64,000 nucleotides of DNA from an uncultured Eubacteriales bacterium (GCA_934446065.1 CAKSDP010000004.1:1-64000); one strand, 5' to 3'; shown: positions 7,721 to 17,064, numbered from the stretch's first letter. Notes: generated from the letters alone by a model not told the origin. Numbers and translations are program-made.

Positions 7721-9913
7721 ATGAAGAAACGCAATTTTTTCCTGAGATACGCCTCTATCGGCGCAGTCTTTCTTGTCGTTATCCTTGTCTACATCGTAAA
7801 GCTCATAAATGTCCAGATAACAGGGCAGGATTATTATAAAACCGGCAAGGCGATCGTCTATACCGAGCGCACCGTGCCGCTGTTCGCCGAGCGCGGCGAG
7901 ATCTTTGACCGGAACTGTGTTCCGCTCATCACAAATGAATATTCGTACAGCGTTTGCTTTGATGCGGGAACCTTTCCGACGGATAACGCCGAGGCAAACG
8001 AGCTTGTGCTTAAAACGATAAATTCCGGAACGGAGTCCGGCGCGACGTTCGAGCGTCCTGTTGCGCTTATCGCAAGATCGGGCGATACGTGGCGCTTCGA
8101 CTGCGATTTTTCCTCCGGCAAGGGAAAAAGACTCGCAAAACTGCTCGCGGAGCTTGGACTCGGAGATGATCCGGATGCCGAAGCCTCCGCTCAGACGCTG
8201 CTCGTGAAATACGGCATTGCCGAAAAAGAGCGCGACGAGCGCGGCAAGGTCGTTAAGGACGGCAAAACAATACTGCTGTACAGCGAGGACGACGCTGCGC
8301 TGCTCCTTGACGTGCGGCTTGACATGGCACTCTCCGATTTTTCGCAGAAGCTGCCGTATACCGTGCTCGAGAATGCCTCGGTCGAGCTGATAACCGAGCT
8401 GCGCGAGGGAAGATCGCGCGGGATACTCACGAAAAGCGTCGCCGAAAGGCGGTACGAGATCCCGGGGCTTGCGAGCCACATCCTCGGCCGCGTCGGCAAG
8501 ATCCAGGCGAAGGACGCCGAGTATTACACCGAGAAGGGATATCCGCTCGACGCGATCGTCGGAACGTCCGGCGTTGAGCTTGCGTTTGAGGATTACCTGC
8601 GCGGACGCGACGGAACTCTCGTCATAGTCGAGGACTCGATGGGGAATGTCGTCGATACATACGTGAAGGAGGAGCCGATCCCCGGACAGGACGTGTATCT
8701 GACGCTCGACTCAAAATTGCAGGCTCTGTCCGAGCAGTCGCTCTCAGACAATATAAAGTACATCGTCGCGAACGCGCTCGAGAGCGGCAAGGAGCTGAGC
8801 GGTGAGGACGCCGACGCAGGTGCGATCGCCGTTATCAACGTAAAGACCGGCGAGGTGCTGGCGCTCGCGTCGAACCCGACGTACAACCTCGCGACATTCA
8901 GCGAGGATTACGCGACGCTGAAGGACGACCCGAAGACTCCCATGCTCAACCGTGCGCTGCTCGGAACATATACGCCCGGCTCAACGTTCAAGGTCGGCGT
9001 TGCGGTCGCAGCGCTGATGGAGGGTGTCATCACACCGAACACGATCATAAACGCGACCGGCGTTTACAGATACTACGAGGACTCCGGATTTACGCCGAGG
9101 TGTTGGATAAACCTCAACTACGGCGGCTCGCACGGCCCGATCAACGTGACCGAGGCGATACAGGTCTCGTGCAACTACTTCTTCTATGAGGTCGGACGGC
9201 TTCTCACGATATCCCGGATGAACGACTACTGTAAGAGCTACGGTCTCGGGCAGAGCACGGGAATCGAGCTTCCCGAATCGACCGGAATTCTCGCCGGCCC
9301 CGATTATCGCGCGGAGGCTGGACTCGGCGCGTGGAGCCCCGGCGACACGGTGCAGGCGGCGATCGGTCAGATCGAGAACTCGTTCACACCGCTTCAGATC
9401 AGCGTGTACATCTCGACGCTGCTCAACCGCGGCACGCGTATCGGTGCGCACATCCTGAAGGAGGTGCGCGAGTACGGCTCGGACGAGCCTGTCTACACCG
9501 CGCCCGTCACCGTTATGTCGGAAAAAGTTCTCTCCGACGACGCGATCGACCTTGTCAAGAACGCGATGAAAAACGTTACCGAGGACACGGGTTCCGCGGC
9601 GCGCCTGTTCCAGAACTATCCGCTTTCCGTCGGAGGAAAGACGGGTACGGCGCAGGTCGTCTCGACCCAGTCGGATAACGCAGTGTTTACGGCGTTCGCG
9701 CCGTTTGACGATCCGGAGATCGTCGCAACGTGCGTGATCGAGAAAGGTGCGGGCGGTACGGACGCCGGCTTCTCGGTGCGCGACATCTTCAGCTATTATT
9801 TCAACGTAGAGTACGCAGACGGCTTTGACGATTTCAAGGCGGGACTGCGTGAGGCAGAGGCAAAGGAAAATCAGGCACAGGGCGAGGCAGGTGGCACAAA
9901 TGAGCAAAACTGA
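7721..9913 (+). CDS. mrdA: Penicillin-binding protein 2, elongasome transpeptidase
   Basis: The 730-residue class B PBP has an N-terminal membrane helix (about 10-32, YASIGAVFLVVILVYIVKL) and a pedestal/dimerisation domain (TVPLFAERGEIFDRN). The transpeptidase domain has STFK with nucleophile Ser421, SCN at 483-485 and KTGT from Lys640. Between mreD and nth, it completes the maf-mreBCD-mrdA cluster and should cross-link peptidoglycan during side-wall growth. A low-complexity acidic tail (EAKENQAQGEAGG) ends the protein. The final 14 bases overlap nth. Confidence 0.94.
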   Translation: MKKRNFFLRYASIGAVFLVVILVYIVKLINVQITGQDYYKTGKAIVYTERTVPLFAERGEIFDRNCVPLITNEYSYSVCFDAGTFPTDNAEANELVLKTINSGTESGATFERPVALIARSGDTWRFDCDFSSGKGKRLAKLLAELGLGDDPDAEASAQTLLVKYGIAEKERDERGKVVKDGKTILLYSEDDAALLLDVRLDMALSDFSQKLPYTVLENASVELITELREGRSRGILTKSVAERRYEIPGLASHILGRVGKIQAKDAEYYTEKGYPLDAIVGTSGVELAFEDYLRGRDGTLVIVEDSMGNVVDTYVKEEPIPGQDVYLTLDSKLQALSEQSLSDNIKYIVANALESGKELSGEDADAGAIAVINVKTGEVLALASNPTYNLATFSEDYATLKDDPKTPMLNRALLGTYTPGSTFKVGVAVAALMEGVITPNTIINATGVYRYYEDSGFTPRCWINLNYGGSHGPINVTEAIQVSCNYFFYEVGRLLTISRMNDYCKSYGLGQSTGIELPESTGILAGPDYRAEAGLGAWSPGDTVQAAIGQIENSFTPLQISVYISTLLNRGTRIGAHILKEVREYGSDEPVYTAPVTVMSEKVLSDDAIDLVKNAMKNVTEDTGSAARLFQNYPLSVGGKTGTAQVVSTQSDNAVFTAFAPFDDPEIVATCVIEKGAGGTDAGFSVRDIFSYYFNVEYADGFDDFKAGLREAEAKENQAQGEAGGTNEQN

Positions 9914-10571
9914 CGCGCACGAGCGCTATGCTTCGGTGGCAGAATACCTTTGCAGACTGTACCCCGACCACGCGTGCGCGCTTGAATATTCGGGCGAGCC
10001 GTGGCGGCTTCTCGTCATGGCGCGGCTGTCGGCGCAGTGCACCGATGCGCGGGTGAACATCGTTTGCCGTGATCTGTTCGAGCGGTATCCGACGGCAGAG
10101 GCGCTCGGCTCGGCTGATGTGACGGAGGTTGAGGAGATCATCCGCCCGTGCGGGCTGTACCGCATGAAGGCACGTGACATTGTCGGCGAGTGCCGCGATA
10201 TTACCGAAAAATTCGGCGGCGAGGTGCCGGGCGATATGGACGCCCTCCTCTCGATGCCGGGCGTCGGCCGCAAGATCGCAAATCTCGTGCGCGGCGATGT
10301 GTTCGGCTGCGGCGGTGTCGTATGCGATACGCATTTCATCCGAATTTGCGGAAGGCTCGGCTTCTACGACCGGTCACTCAAGGATCCGGTGAAGGTCGAG
10401 CGGATAATGGAGCCGGTGATACCGATCACAGAGCAGTCGGCGTTCTGCCACAGGATCGTGCAGTTCGGCCGCGACATCTGCACGGCGCGTGCGCCGAAGT
10501 GCTCGGAGTGCGAGGCTATGTGTGCGTCGCGCGGCGATTTTAGTGAAAAAAGCAACACGGAAAAGAGATAA
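9900..10571 (+). CDS. nth: Endonuclease III (base-excision DNA glycosylase/AP lyase)
   Basis: The 223-residue product starts MSKTDAHERY at 9900, inside the end of mrdA. The helix-hairpin-helix LLSMPGVGRKIANLV (117-130) carries catalytic Lys125, and VCDTHF carries catalytic Asp143. The enzyme removes oxidised pyrimidines and nicks the abasic site. The C-terminal 4Fe-4S ligands are Cys194, 201, 204 and 208. This gives C-x6-C-x2-C-x3-C, two residues shorter in the last gap than the canonical C-x6-C-x2-C-x5-C. All other features are normal, so activity is likely. The following MBL gene starts 3 bases after the stop. Confidence 0.93.
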   Translation: MSKTDAHERYASVAEYLCRLYPDHACALEYSGEPWRLLVMARLSAQCTDARVNIVCRDLFERYPTAEALGSADVTEVEEIIRPCGLYRMKARDIVGECRDITEKFGGEVPGDMDALLSMPGVGRKIANLVRGDVFGCGGVVCDTHFIRICGRLGFYDRSLKDPVKVERIMEPVIPITEQSAFCHRIVQFGRDICTARAPKCSECEAMCASRGDFSEKSNTEKR

Positions 10572-10574
10572 ACG

Positions 10575-11387
10575 ATGCTCAGACTGACGGCGCTGTATTC
10601 CGGATCAAAGGGAAACAGCTATCTTATAGAGTGCGGCGATTCTGCGATCCTCGTTGACGCGGGACGCAGTGCTCGCGCGATAATGACGGCGCTTGCCGCC
10701 GCGGGAGTTTCGCCCGACAAGCTTTCGGCGGTGCTCCTGACGCACGAGCATACGGATCACGTGTCCGCGCTGCGGGTGCTCTCGTCAAAGGGGGATTTCC
10801 CGATCTACGCGGCGGCGCCCGTGCTTGATGCAGTCTGTGCGACAGACGAAATATACGCACGTGCGTATACCGTGTGCCCGGGAGAAGCGTTCGCGCTCGG
10901 AGATATCACTGTAAGCTCGTGCGCCGTCCCACACGACAGCGCGGCGTGCCTTGCGTACAGATTCACGGACAATGATGGCGCGTGCATTGCGATCGCGACA
11001 GACATGGGCCGCGTTACGAATGAGACGGCGGCACTGTGCGCCGGGTGTTCGGGGGTTGTGCTGGAGTCGAACCACGATCCCGATATGCTGAGGCTCGGGT
11101 CGTATCCGGCGTCTATTAAAGCGCGGATACTGTCCGGCAGAGGGCATTTGTCGAACGGGCAGTGCGCGGATTTTGCGGCGTGGCTTACGGAGAGCGGCAC
11201 TACGGCATTCGCGCTCGCGCATCTCAGCCGCGAGAACAACACGCCGAGTCTTGCGACAGATGCGGCGCGGCAGGCTCTCGACGCTGCGGGACACGCGGAC
11301 GCGGCGCTCTGCGCGATCGGAGAATGCGGCGGAATACGGATGGTGGCAGACGGCAGCGGTGCGCGGATCGTTCCGTGCGGCGAGTGA
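10575..11387 (+). CDS. Metallo-beta-lactamase fold hydrolase, WalJ/YycJ-like
   Basis: The 270-residue product opens LTALYSGSKGNSYLIE, typical of YycJ (WalJ), and has the metal motif THEHTDH (56-62), ATDMGRVT near residue 140 and a late LAHLSREN motif. WalJ is a 5'-to-3' DNA exonuclease-type MBL protein, linked in B. subtilis to cell division and DNA replication through the WalRK locus. The neighbourhood matches the Firmicutes order walJ-(htrA)-rlmH, although walRK is absent here. The exact substrate is unproven. Confidence 0.82.
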   Translation: MLRLTALYSGSKGNSYLIECGDSAILVDAGRSARAIMTALAAAGVSPDKLSAVLLTHEHTDHVSALRVLSSKGDFPIYAAAPVLDAVCATDEIYARAYTVCPGEAFALGDITVSSCAVPHDSAACLAYRFTDNDGACIAIATDMGRVTNETAALCAGCSGVVLESNHDPDMLRLGSYPASIKARILSGRGHLSNGQCADFAAWLTESGTTAFALAHLSRENNTPSLATDAARQALDAAGHADAALCAIGECGGIRMVADGSGARIVPCGE

Positions 11388-11407
11388 TGGGACTGAGGGA
11401 GACCGGT

Positions 11408-11686
11408 ATGGCAAATGGGAATAAGATCGCGGCGCTTTGGAAAGAATTGAGACAGAGGGCGTCGCGCGTAAGAATGACCGGAGCGCTATGGGTGACGAAC
11501 GCGGTCTGCTCTGTGTTCGGGTTCATCATTGCCGGATCGTGGCGGTTTGCCGATCAGATGATACTCGGCTACGCGCCGGACGGCGTGCCGTTCTGGGTGT
11601 ACGGGATCGGCGGCGTGCTTATAGCGGAAGTGAGCTTTTTTGCGGTAATGCTTGCGATGGGAGGCGACAAGGGTGCTGAGGATTAG
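11408..11686 (+). CDS. Small two-helix membrane protein of unknown function
   Basis: The 92-residue product starts with ATG 11408 behind GAGGGAG. A basic amphipathic start (KIAALWKELRQRASRVR) is followed by two hydrophobic helices: about 26-43 (ALWVTNAVCSVFGFIIAG) and about 59-83 (FWVYGIGGVLIAEVSFFAVML). It occupies the position that the protease gene htrA often has between walJ and rlmH. It overlaps the rlmH start by 14 bases, so the two are probably translationally coupled. I do not recognise a family. Confidence 0.7.
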   Translation: MANGNKIAALWKELRQRASRVRMTGALWVTNAVCSVFGFIIAGSWRFADQMILGYAPDGVPFWVYGIGGVLIAEVSFFAVMLAMGGDKGAED

Positions 11687-12164
11687 GATGATATGCGTTG
11701 GTGCGCTGAGCGAAGAATATTGGCGCGCGGCGGCAGCGGAATACAAGAAGCGGCTCTCGGGAATGTGCGTATTCGAGGAGCTGCGGCTGCGAGAGGTGCG
11801 GGTCGGAAAGAGCGGACACGCGCCGAGCGAAGCGGAGATAAAGGATGCTCTTGACATGGAGGCTATCGCGATCATGTCGGCGGTGCCGAAGCGAGCGCTG
11901 CTTGTGTCGCTCTGCGTCGAGGGTAAGCGGTACACCTCTCCGGGTCTGTCCGAGCTGATCGAACGCGCGGCGTCCGAGGGGCGCAGTGACATTTGCTTTG
12001 TGATCGGCTCGTCTTACGGCCTTTCTGACAAGGTCAAGGAGGCGTCCGACGTGCGCCTGTCCATGTCGGATCTGACGTTCCCGCATCAGCTTGCGTCGGT
12101 GATGCTTATGGAAGCGATCTACCGTGCGCTTGACATTGCCCGCGGCGGCAAGTATCACAAATAG
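11673..12164 (+). CDS. rlmH: 23S rRNA (pseudouridine1915-N3)-methyltransferase RlmH
   Basis: The 163-residue SPOUT methyltransferase starts VLRIRMICVGALSEEYW from GTG 11673, behind GGGAGGCGAC. The knot region reads DICFVIGSSYGLS, and the family C-terminus is near-perfect: LTFPHQLASVMLMEAIYRA ending GGKYHK. RlmH methylates pseudouridine 1915 in helix 69 of 23S rRNA with S-adenosylmethionine on assembled 70S ribosomes. A strong hairpin ends the transcription unit. Confidence 0.96.
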   Translation: MLRIRMICVGALSEEYWRAAAAEYKKRLSGMCVFEELRLREVRVGKSGHAPSEAEIKDALDMEAIAIMSAVPKRALLVSLCVEGKRYTSPGLSELIERAASEGRSDICFVIGSSYGLSDKVKEASDVRLSMSDLTFPHQLASVMLMEAIYRALDIARGGKYHK

Positions 12165-12177
12165 AAAAAATGGCTTC

Positions 12178-12201
12178 CGGTTTTGCCGGATCTGGCAAAA
12201 C
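12178..12201 (+). terminator. Small hairpin after rlmH
   Basis: GGTTTTGCC and GGCAAAAC pair around GGATCT, just ahead of the larger palindrome. It has no T-run of its own and is probably part of one compound terminator. Confidence 0.5.
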
Positions 12202-12203
12202 GA

Positions 12204-12247
12204 AAAAGCAGTTACGGAATCGAATCTTCGATTCCGTAACTGCTTTT
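12204..12247. terminator. Bidirectional 21-bp perfect hairpin between rlmH and the DUF4340 gene
   Basis: AAAAGCAGTTACGGAATCGAA pairs without mismatch with its complement around a two-base TC loop; A-runs and T-runs flank it on both sides. It separates convergent genes and should stop transcription from either side. Confidence 0.85.
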
Positions 12248-12300
12248 CTATATTACTTTGTCGGAATGCGAGCGGTACTCCCGCACTTTCCCGCGCTCGG

Positions 12301-13854
12301 TCAGTTCTTGGCGTGGGAGTCGATCTCCTCGCCCTTGAACGCCTTTACGGCATCACTCAAAATTTTCTCCGCGCGGTCAAGATAAACGTAGTATTGTCCG
12401 CTTCCGTCGATCGTCAGAAGCGTCCGCCTCGTCGAGTATTGCCAGAATTTCAGCGTGTGTACCTTACCCGAGTCGAGCGTGTATTCAAACGTCAGTACGC
12501 AGTTCGACTCGTCCGCCGTAAGCGCCGCCGCTTCGTCTGCCGAAAGGGGCGCATCCTCCTCGATCTGCGTGTACAGCATCGTCCGGTAGAACGAGCGGAA
12601 GTTCCATACGTCGTTTTCCTCGGCGATAGTCCGGTATTGACCGGTCAGCTCGTCCGATGCGTCAACCGTCAGTTCGGTCTTTCCGGATGAGTCGGTCGCG
12701 CCGTGCCTCAGCGTGAAGTCAAGCGACACGCCTTTGCCGGAGACCGCGATGTGTTCCACAGACGAAATGTTGTACTCGAACGGGTACCTTGATACCCACG
12801 ATATCAGATCGTCCTCAAGGAATCCGAGATAGTCTGACGAAACTTTGGCGATCACCGTCGGGTTCATGCTCGATGTGGCGTATCTTGAGCCGTCCTCATC
12901 GGCTTCGCCCGCGAGGATCATGTAATTTGTTTCCTCAAACACAAACGTTATTATATATTTCGGGTCTTCAAGACCGTATTTCGCATAATCTTCGTCTGTC
13001 GCACCCGCCAGAACGGTGGATTCTCCGCTAAGCGTTACGACCTTTTTCAGAATATCGTAGTAGTAGTCTGAATTCGGGTTGTACGCGGCGGGATATGTCA
13101 GAACGTTCTCGACAAGCGCGCTGGGGTTGATCTGATCCTCTTTGTCAACTGTTTTCAGCGCGACGAACGGGTCGCCGTCGCGGAACAGCAGGAATTTGTC
13201 GGTCTTGTAATAATCGTTCTGCGATATGCCGGCGATCAGCACGGGCGATACGTAGAATTCGATCGGGCGGAGCACCGTATCGTCGATGCTCGTGCCGCCG
13301 TCCGTCAGCTCAAGCGCGTCCGCAATGTTTCCGCCGAGCATATATATGGCGTCCCTGCCCTCGTAGCAGACGTAGTATCCGCCCGCAGTATGGGTCATGT
13401 AGCCGATCGTTATTTTGTATTCCTTGCCCGACGTGTCCGTCACGATCCAGTACGTGTTCGAGTCCGCAAGCCCGTATTCCTCATATCTGTCGGCATCGGA
13501 CGCGACCTTGTACAGCGCAAGTGGATTTCCCACGACGGAGACGAGCGCCGAGAAATATTTCTGATTGTACGGCAGATCCTCCATTCCCTCGATCACAAAA
13601 TCTCCGTCGGAGCCGCGAACGAACGCGTATTTCCCGAGGGGATTGTTTACCTCGATACGGGCGATCGAGGAGCGGTCAATCTTGTCGTAGATCCGGTACT
13701 TGCCGAGCGTTCCGATCGACTCGCCCTCCTGAGTCTCTGCCGGCTCATCGGTCGTCTCGGAGACAAGCAGCGGGCGCACAAACACGATGAACACCGTGAT
13801 GATCGCGGCGATCAGAACAAGTAATGTTATCGCAAGCGCTTTGTTTTTCTTCAT
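12301..13854 (-). CDS. DUF4340 lipo/membrane-anchored component of a Gld-like ABC system
   Basis: The 517-residue product has an N-terminal membrane anchor (about 5-29, ALAITLLVLIAAIITVFIVFV) and a long extracytoplasmic region in which the DUF4340 pattern repeats: W.v.d..G..y.i.iG (near 140) and Y..v......i..i (near 170). DUF4340 proteins are found next to GldG-type auxiliary proteins and an ABC exporter, as here. It is last in the four-gene operon, 15 bases after the GldG-like gene. In Bacteroidetes the related Gld system serves gliding; in Firmicutes the substrate is unknown. Confidence 0.8.
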   Translation of the reverse strand: MKKNKALAITLLVLIAAIITVFIVFVRPLLVSETTDEPAETQEGESIGTLGKYRIYDKIDRSSIARIEVNNPLGKYAFVRGSDGDFVIEGMEDLPYNQKYFSALVSVVGNPLALYKVASDADRYEEYGLADSNTYWIVTDTSGKEYKITIGYMTHTAGGYYVCYEGRDAIYMLGGNIADALELTDGGTSIDDTVLRPIEFYVSPVLIAGISQNDYYKTDKFLLFRDGDPFVALKTVDKEDQINPSALVENVLTYPAAYNPNSDYYYDILKKVVTLSGESTVLAGATDEDYAKYGLEDPKYIITFVFEETNYMILAGEADEDGSRYATSSMNPTVIAKVSSDYLGFLEDDLISWVSRYPFEYNISSVEHIAVSGKGVSLDFTLRHGATDSSGKTELTVDASDELTGQYRTIAEENDVWNFRSFYRTMLYTQIEEDAPLSADEAAALTADESNCVLTFEYTLDSGKVHTLKFWQYSTRRTLLTIDGSGQYYVYLDRAEKILSDAVKAFKGEEIDSHAKN

Positions 13855-13869
13855 GATATCTCCGAATTT

Positions 13870-15399
13870 TTACGAATTCTTTCTCTTTATTCTGACGACA
13901 ACACCGCAGACCGCGATAACGAGCGGCGGCAGTACGGTGAACGTTACGGTCCAGCGCATCGCCTGCGCAGTCGTGATCGTAAGCTCAACATCGTCGAACT
14001 CCTTGTATGCGAGGTCGGCGAGCAGATTCTCGCGTCCGACAGCGCGCATTGCGGAATAGACAATATCCTGGTTGCCGTAGGACTTTGATGTGATGTAGTC
14101 GTTCTTTACGAACGACGGAGCGCCGCACGCAATTACGTACGAGTATACGTGATCTGCCGTGAGCGACTGCTCGTTGTTCACTATGACCTTTTCGCGCGAG
14201 ATCGCCATAAGTGTGCGGCTGCCGGTACTTTCGGTCACGCCGCCGCGTATGCACTCAGCGGTGTCGTAGGACGAGAGCACGGAGTACACCTGCTTTGTGC
14301 CGCTCTCGGTCGCCTTCTCGGTGAAGAGCAGGTCGATCGGCATGGAGTTCTTCGACAGCGTGCGCGGCATGGTGTCGAGCGTGGTCATATCGTCGTAGAT
14401 CGACGCGCCAAGCCCGGACTCCTCGTACTCTGCGACGATTGTCGAGCCGTCAACGGAGGTTGAGTGCTCGTAATCGACGAGGTACGCACCTGCGTCATAC
14501 GAGATGCCCCACTCCTCCAAAAATTCGTTCAGATTTACGAGATCGGCGGCGGAGCGGTAGTCCTCGAACACCATGAGTGCGCCGAGACGGTCGAGAAACG
14601 CGTCAAGCTTTGCGATCTCGTTTGCCTCCTCGGACTCCGCCTCCATTCCGATGAAGTCATACTTGGGGTTGTTGATTACTACGATGCGGCAGTCGTCCGG
14701 GACGGACTCCTTCGAGAGGTCGATCGAGCGCACCTCGAAGCCTGCGTCCTCGAAAAGCGCGCGCAGCGACGCGGCATCTGCGGCGAGCGTCTCGCCGTGC
14801 TCGGTCGTGAAGCATACGAGCGGATTTTCCGTCGATGCGATCTGCAGTATCTGCGCGGCGAATTTCTTTTCGCCGTTGTACGCCCACGCCTTTGTGGTGT
14901 CCTCCGAGTCAAAGATGAAGAACGCTTCGGGCGCCATCAGGCGGAACTCGTCGCCGCACTCGAGAATGATCGACGTGGTGTAGATGTTCGACGCGGCGGT
15001 GTTGGCGTATTTCTTGAAGAAGTTGTATTCCTTTATGACGTCGTGGCACTCGACCTTTACTGCGTCGAATTTTGCTTCAAGCAGCTTCGCGGTTTTGTAG
15101 ATGTACGGCATATACTCGGTCGAGCCGCTCTCGATCTCGTCCGGATCCGCGCAGAAGATTATCTTCAGCTCGCGTCCGGAGGATGCGACTTCATCAAGCG
15201 TCGGACCGATAACGTCCTCGAGCGCATCCGAGAGGGTGAATATGTCGGAGTTCGTCATATCCGAGTACCACATGAATCTTGCTGCAAACGTGGAGAAAAT
15301 GATATTCACGACCATCACGAGAACGATGGTCAGCACGGTGATCGCGGTTGCAACGGAACCGTATTTGAATTTTTTGGATTTGAAAAAGCTTTTTTTCAT
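13870..15399 (-). CDS. GldG-like ABC transporter auxiliary protein
   Basis: The 509-residue product has membrane helices near residues 15-38 and 480-500 (FTVLPPLVIAVCGVVV) and a large extracytoplasmic domain between. It starts DMTNSDIFTLSDALEDVI, like other ABC_transp_aux/GldG proteins that begin D.t....ysLs......l, and has CFTTEHGE and VVINNPKYDF segments typical of the family. It is translated after the permease (9-base gap) and before DUF4340. GldG proteins form a stalk on the ABC-2 permease; what is moved or sensed here is unknown. Confidence 0.82.
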   Translation of the reverse strand: MKKSFFKSKKFKYGSVATAITVLTIVLVMVVNIIFSTFAARFMWYSDMTNSDIFTLSDALEDVIGPTLDEVASSGRELKIIFCADPDEIESGSTEYMPYIYKTAKLLEAKFDAVKVECHDVIKEYNFFKKYANTAASNIYTTSIILECGDEFRLMAPEAFFIFDSEDTTKAWAYNGEKKFAAQILQIASTENPLVCFTTEHGETLAADAASLRALFEDAGFEVRSIDLSKESVPDDCRIVVINNPKYDFIGMEAESEEANEIAKLDAFLDRLGALMVFEDYRSAADLVNLNEFLEEWGISYDAGAYLVDYEHSTSVDGSTIVAEYEESGLGASIYDDMTTLDTMPRTLSKNSMPIDLLFTEKATESGTKQVYSVLSSYDTAECIRGGVTESTGSRTLMAISREKVIVNNEQSLTADHVYSYVIACGAPSFVKNDYITSKSYGNQDIVYSAMRAVGRENLLADLAYKEFDDVELTITTAQAMRWTVTFTVLPPLVIAVCGVVVRIKRKNS

Positions 15400-15408
15400 C
15401 GTATCACC

Positions 15409-16116
15409 TCAGCTCCAGCGTCTCTTTTCATACACTCTGACGGAGAGGAACAGGAACACTCCCGCGACGGAGATGTAGTACAGCGCGGCGGCGTAATCAA
15501 ATATTCCGAGCGTGAAGTTCGAGTATCTCGAATAGATCGAGAGGAACGCGAGCACGGCGCGCAGGGGGTAGAAGTCGATCGAGAAGTTCATAAGCCCCAG
15601 ACCGAGCAGAACCGCAAGCACGCCGATCGTGCCGAGCACGGCGGTGAGCTGGTTGTCTGTCAGCGAGGAGATGAATATGCCGATCGCGATGAAGCACATT
15701 CCGACGAGTGCGACGGCGACCATGCAGCCGACGACACGTCCCATATTGGGATTGCCGTAGAGGCAGAGCGGGATCATATAGACCCACGTGACGGCGAGCG
15801 TTCCGACGAACATCGTGAGCGCCGCGAGGTATTTCGCCATAACGATGGAGAAAAGGCTGACGGGCGCGGTGAGCAGGAGCTGCTCCGTTTTCGTGCGCCG
15901 CTCCTCGGCGAACGAGCGCATTGTGAGCATCGGAATTACGATGACGTAGGCGAACATGAGGTACTGGTAGTACATTGATACGTCGGTGCTCTGCTGCATC
16001 TCCAGATTGCACAGCCCGAACAGGAGTCCGGACAGCGCAAGGAACAGAGCAGAGAACACATATCCTGCCGACGTAGTGAAATACGCCTTCATTTCACGCT
16101 TATATATTGCAAACAT
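15409..16116 (-). CDS. ABC-2 type permease (GldF-like)
   Basis: The 235-residue product has six predicted helices. It starts FAIYKREMKAYFTTSAGYVFSA-type sequence, followed by FAEERRTKTEQLLLTAPVS, the coupling segment between helices 2 and 3 that is characteristic of NosY/GldF-type permeases. Its partner ATPase lies upstream with a 21-base gap. Together they form the membrane core of the Gld-like exporter. Confidence 0.88.
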   Translation of the reverse strand: MFAIYKREMKAYFTTSAGYVFSALFLALSGLLFGLCNLEMQQSTDVSMYYQYLMFAYVIVIPMLTMRSFAEERRTKTEQLLLTAPVSLFSIVMAKYLAALTMFVGTLAVTWVYMIPLCLYGNPNMGRVVGCMVAVALVGMCFIAIGIFISSLTDNQLTAVLGTIGVLAVLLGLGLMNFSIDFYPLRAVLAFLSIYSRYSNFTLGIFDYAAALYYISVAGVFLFLSVRVYEKRRWS

Positions 16117-16137
16117 AGATACTTTGTCCCCCTGAGC

Positions 16138-17064
16138 TTATTTCGTGAGGCTGATGAATACGTCCTCGAGCGCGGCGCCTGCCGCCTCGATTCCGATTAT
16201 CGGATATCCCGCCTTTGACATCGCGTAGAATATCGGCTTTCGCGGATCGACGCCGCGATCCGACTCGACGACGAACGTGAAGCTGTCAAGCTCGCGCTCG
16301 CCGGTCACCTCGACACGTGCGACACCGGAGGTCTCGCGAAGTATGCGGAGCACATCGTTCTTCGGTCCGCTTATCTTGACGGTGTAGCGGCGGCTGTCGT
16401 CCATTGCCCGGGTGATATTCTCCGTCTGCTCGTCCGCGACGATCTCGCCGTCCTTTATGATGATGATTCGGTCGCAGACCGCCTGCACCTCAGAGAGGAT
16501 GTGCGTGCTGAGAATGACGGTGTGGCTTTTTCCGAGGTTTCGGATGAGGTTTCGTATCTCGATTATCTGCTTCGGGTCAAGTCCGATCGTCGGCTCGTCG
16601 AAGATGATGACGGGCGGGTTGCCGACGAGCGCCTGGGCGATGCCGACACGCTGCTTATAGCCCTTGGAAAGATGAGATATTACGCGCGTGCGTACATCTG
16701 CAATCCTTGTCACCTTGCATATCTCCGCGAGATGCTCCTCACGCGGGAGCTTGCAGCCGCGCAGATCGTAGACGAACCGCAGATACTCGTCAACCTTCAT
16801 GTCCATGTAAAGCGGCGGCTGCTCGGGGAGAAAACCGATCAGCTTTTTTGCTTCCATTGGGTTTTCAAGTATGTCGATTCCGTTTATTTTGGCGTATCCC
16901 TCGGTTGAGGACAGGTAGCCGGTCAGCATATTCATCGTCGTGCTTTTTCCGGCGCCGTTCGGTCCGAGAAATCCGACGATCTCACCGCTTTTCACGGTGA
17001 AGCTGATATGATCTACGGCGACCTTCGAGCCGTACAGCTTTGTAAGTCCGTTAATTTCGATCAT
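16138..17064 (-). CDS. ABC transporter ATP-binding protein (GldA-like)
   Basis: The 308-residue product has Walker A GPNGAGKST (34-42), the signature LSKGYKQRVG and Walker B IIFDEPTIGLD, followed by the C-terminal about 80-residue domain typical of ABC-2 ATPases with a GldA/NatA architecture. It is the first gene of the operon and drives the adjacent permease. All ATPase motifs are intact. Confidence 0.92.
   Translation of the reverse strand: MIEINGLTKLYGSKVAVDHISFTVKSGEIVGFLGPNGAGKSTTMNMLTGYLSSTEGYAKINGIDILENPMEAKKLIGFLPEQPPLYMDMKVDEYLRFVYDLRGCKLPREEHLAEICKVTRIADVRTRVISHLSKGYKQRVGIAQALVGNPPVIIFDEPTIGLDPKQIIEIRNLIRNLGKSHTVILSTHILSEVQAVCDRIIIIKDGEIVADEQTENITRAMDDSRRYTVKISGPKNDVLRILRETSGVARVEVTGERELDSFTFVVESDRGVDPRKPIFYAMSKAGYPIIGIEAAGAALEDVFISLTK

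Noticed and set aside
14464..15978. Long plus-strand frame antisense to the GldG-like and permease genes
   Set aside because: A shadow of real genes; no promoter, no ribosome site and a highly charged composition without motifs.
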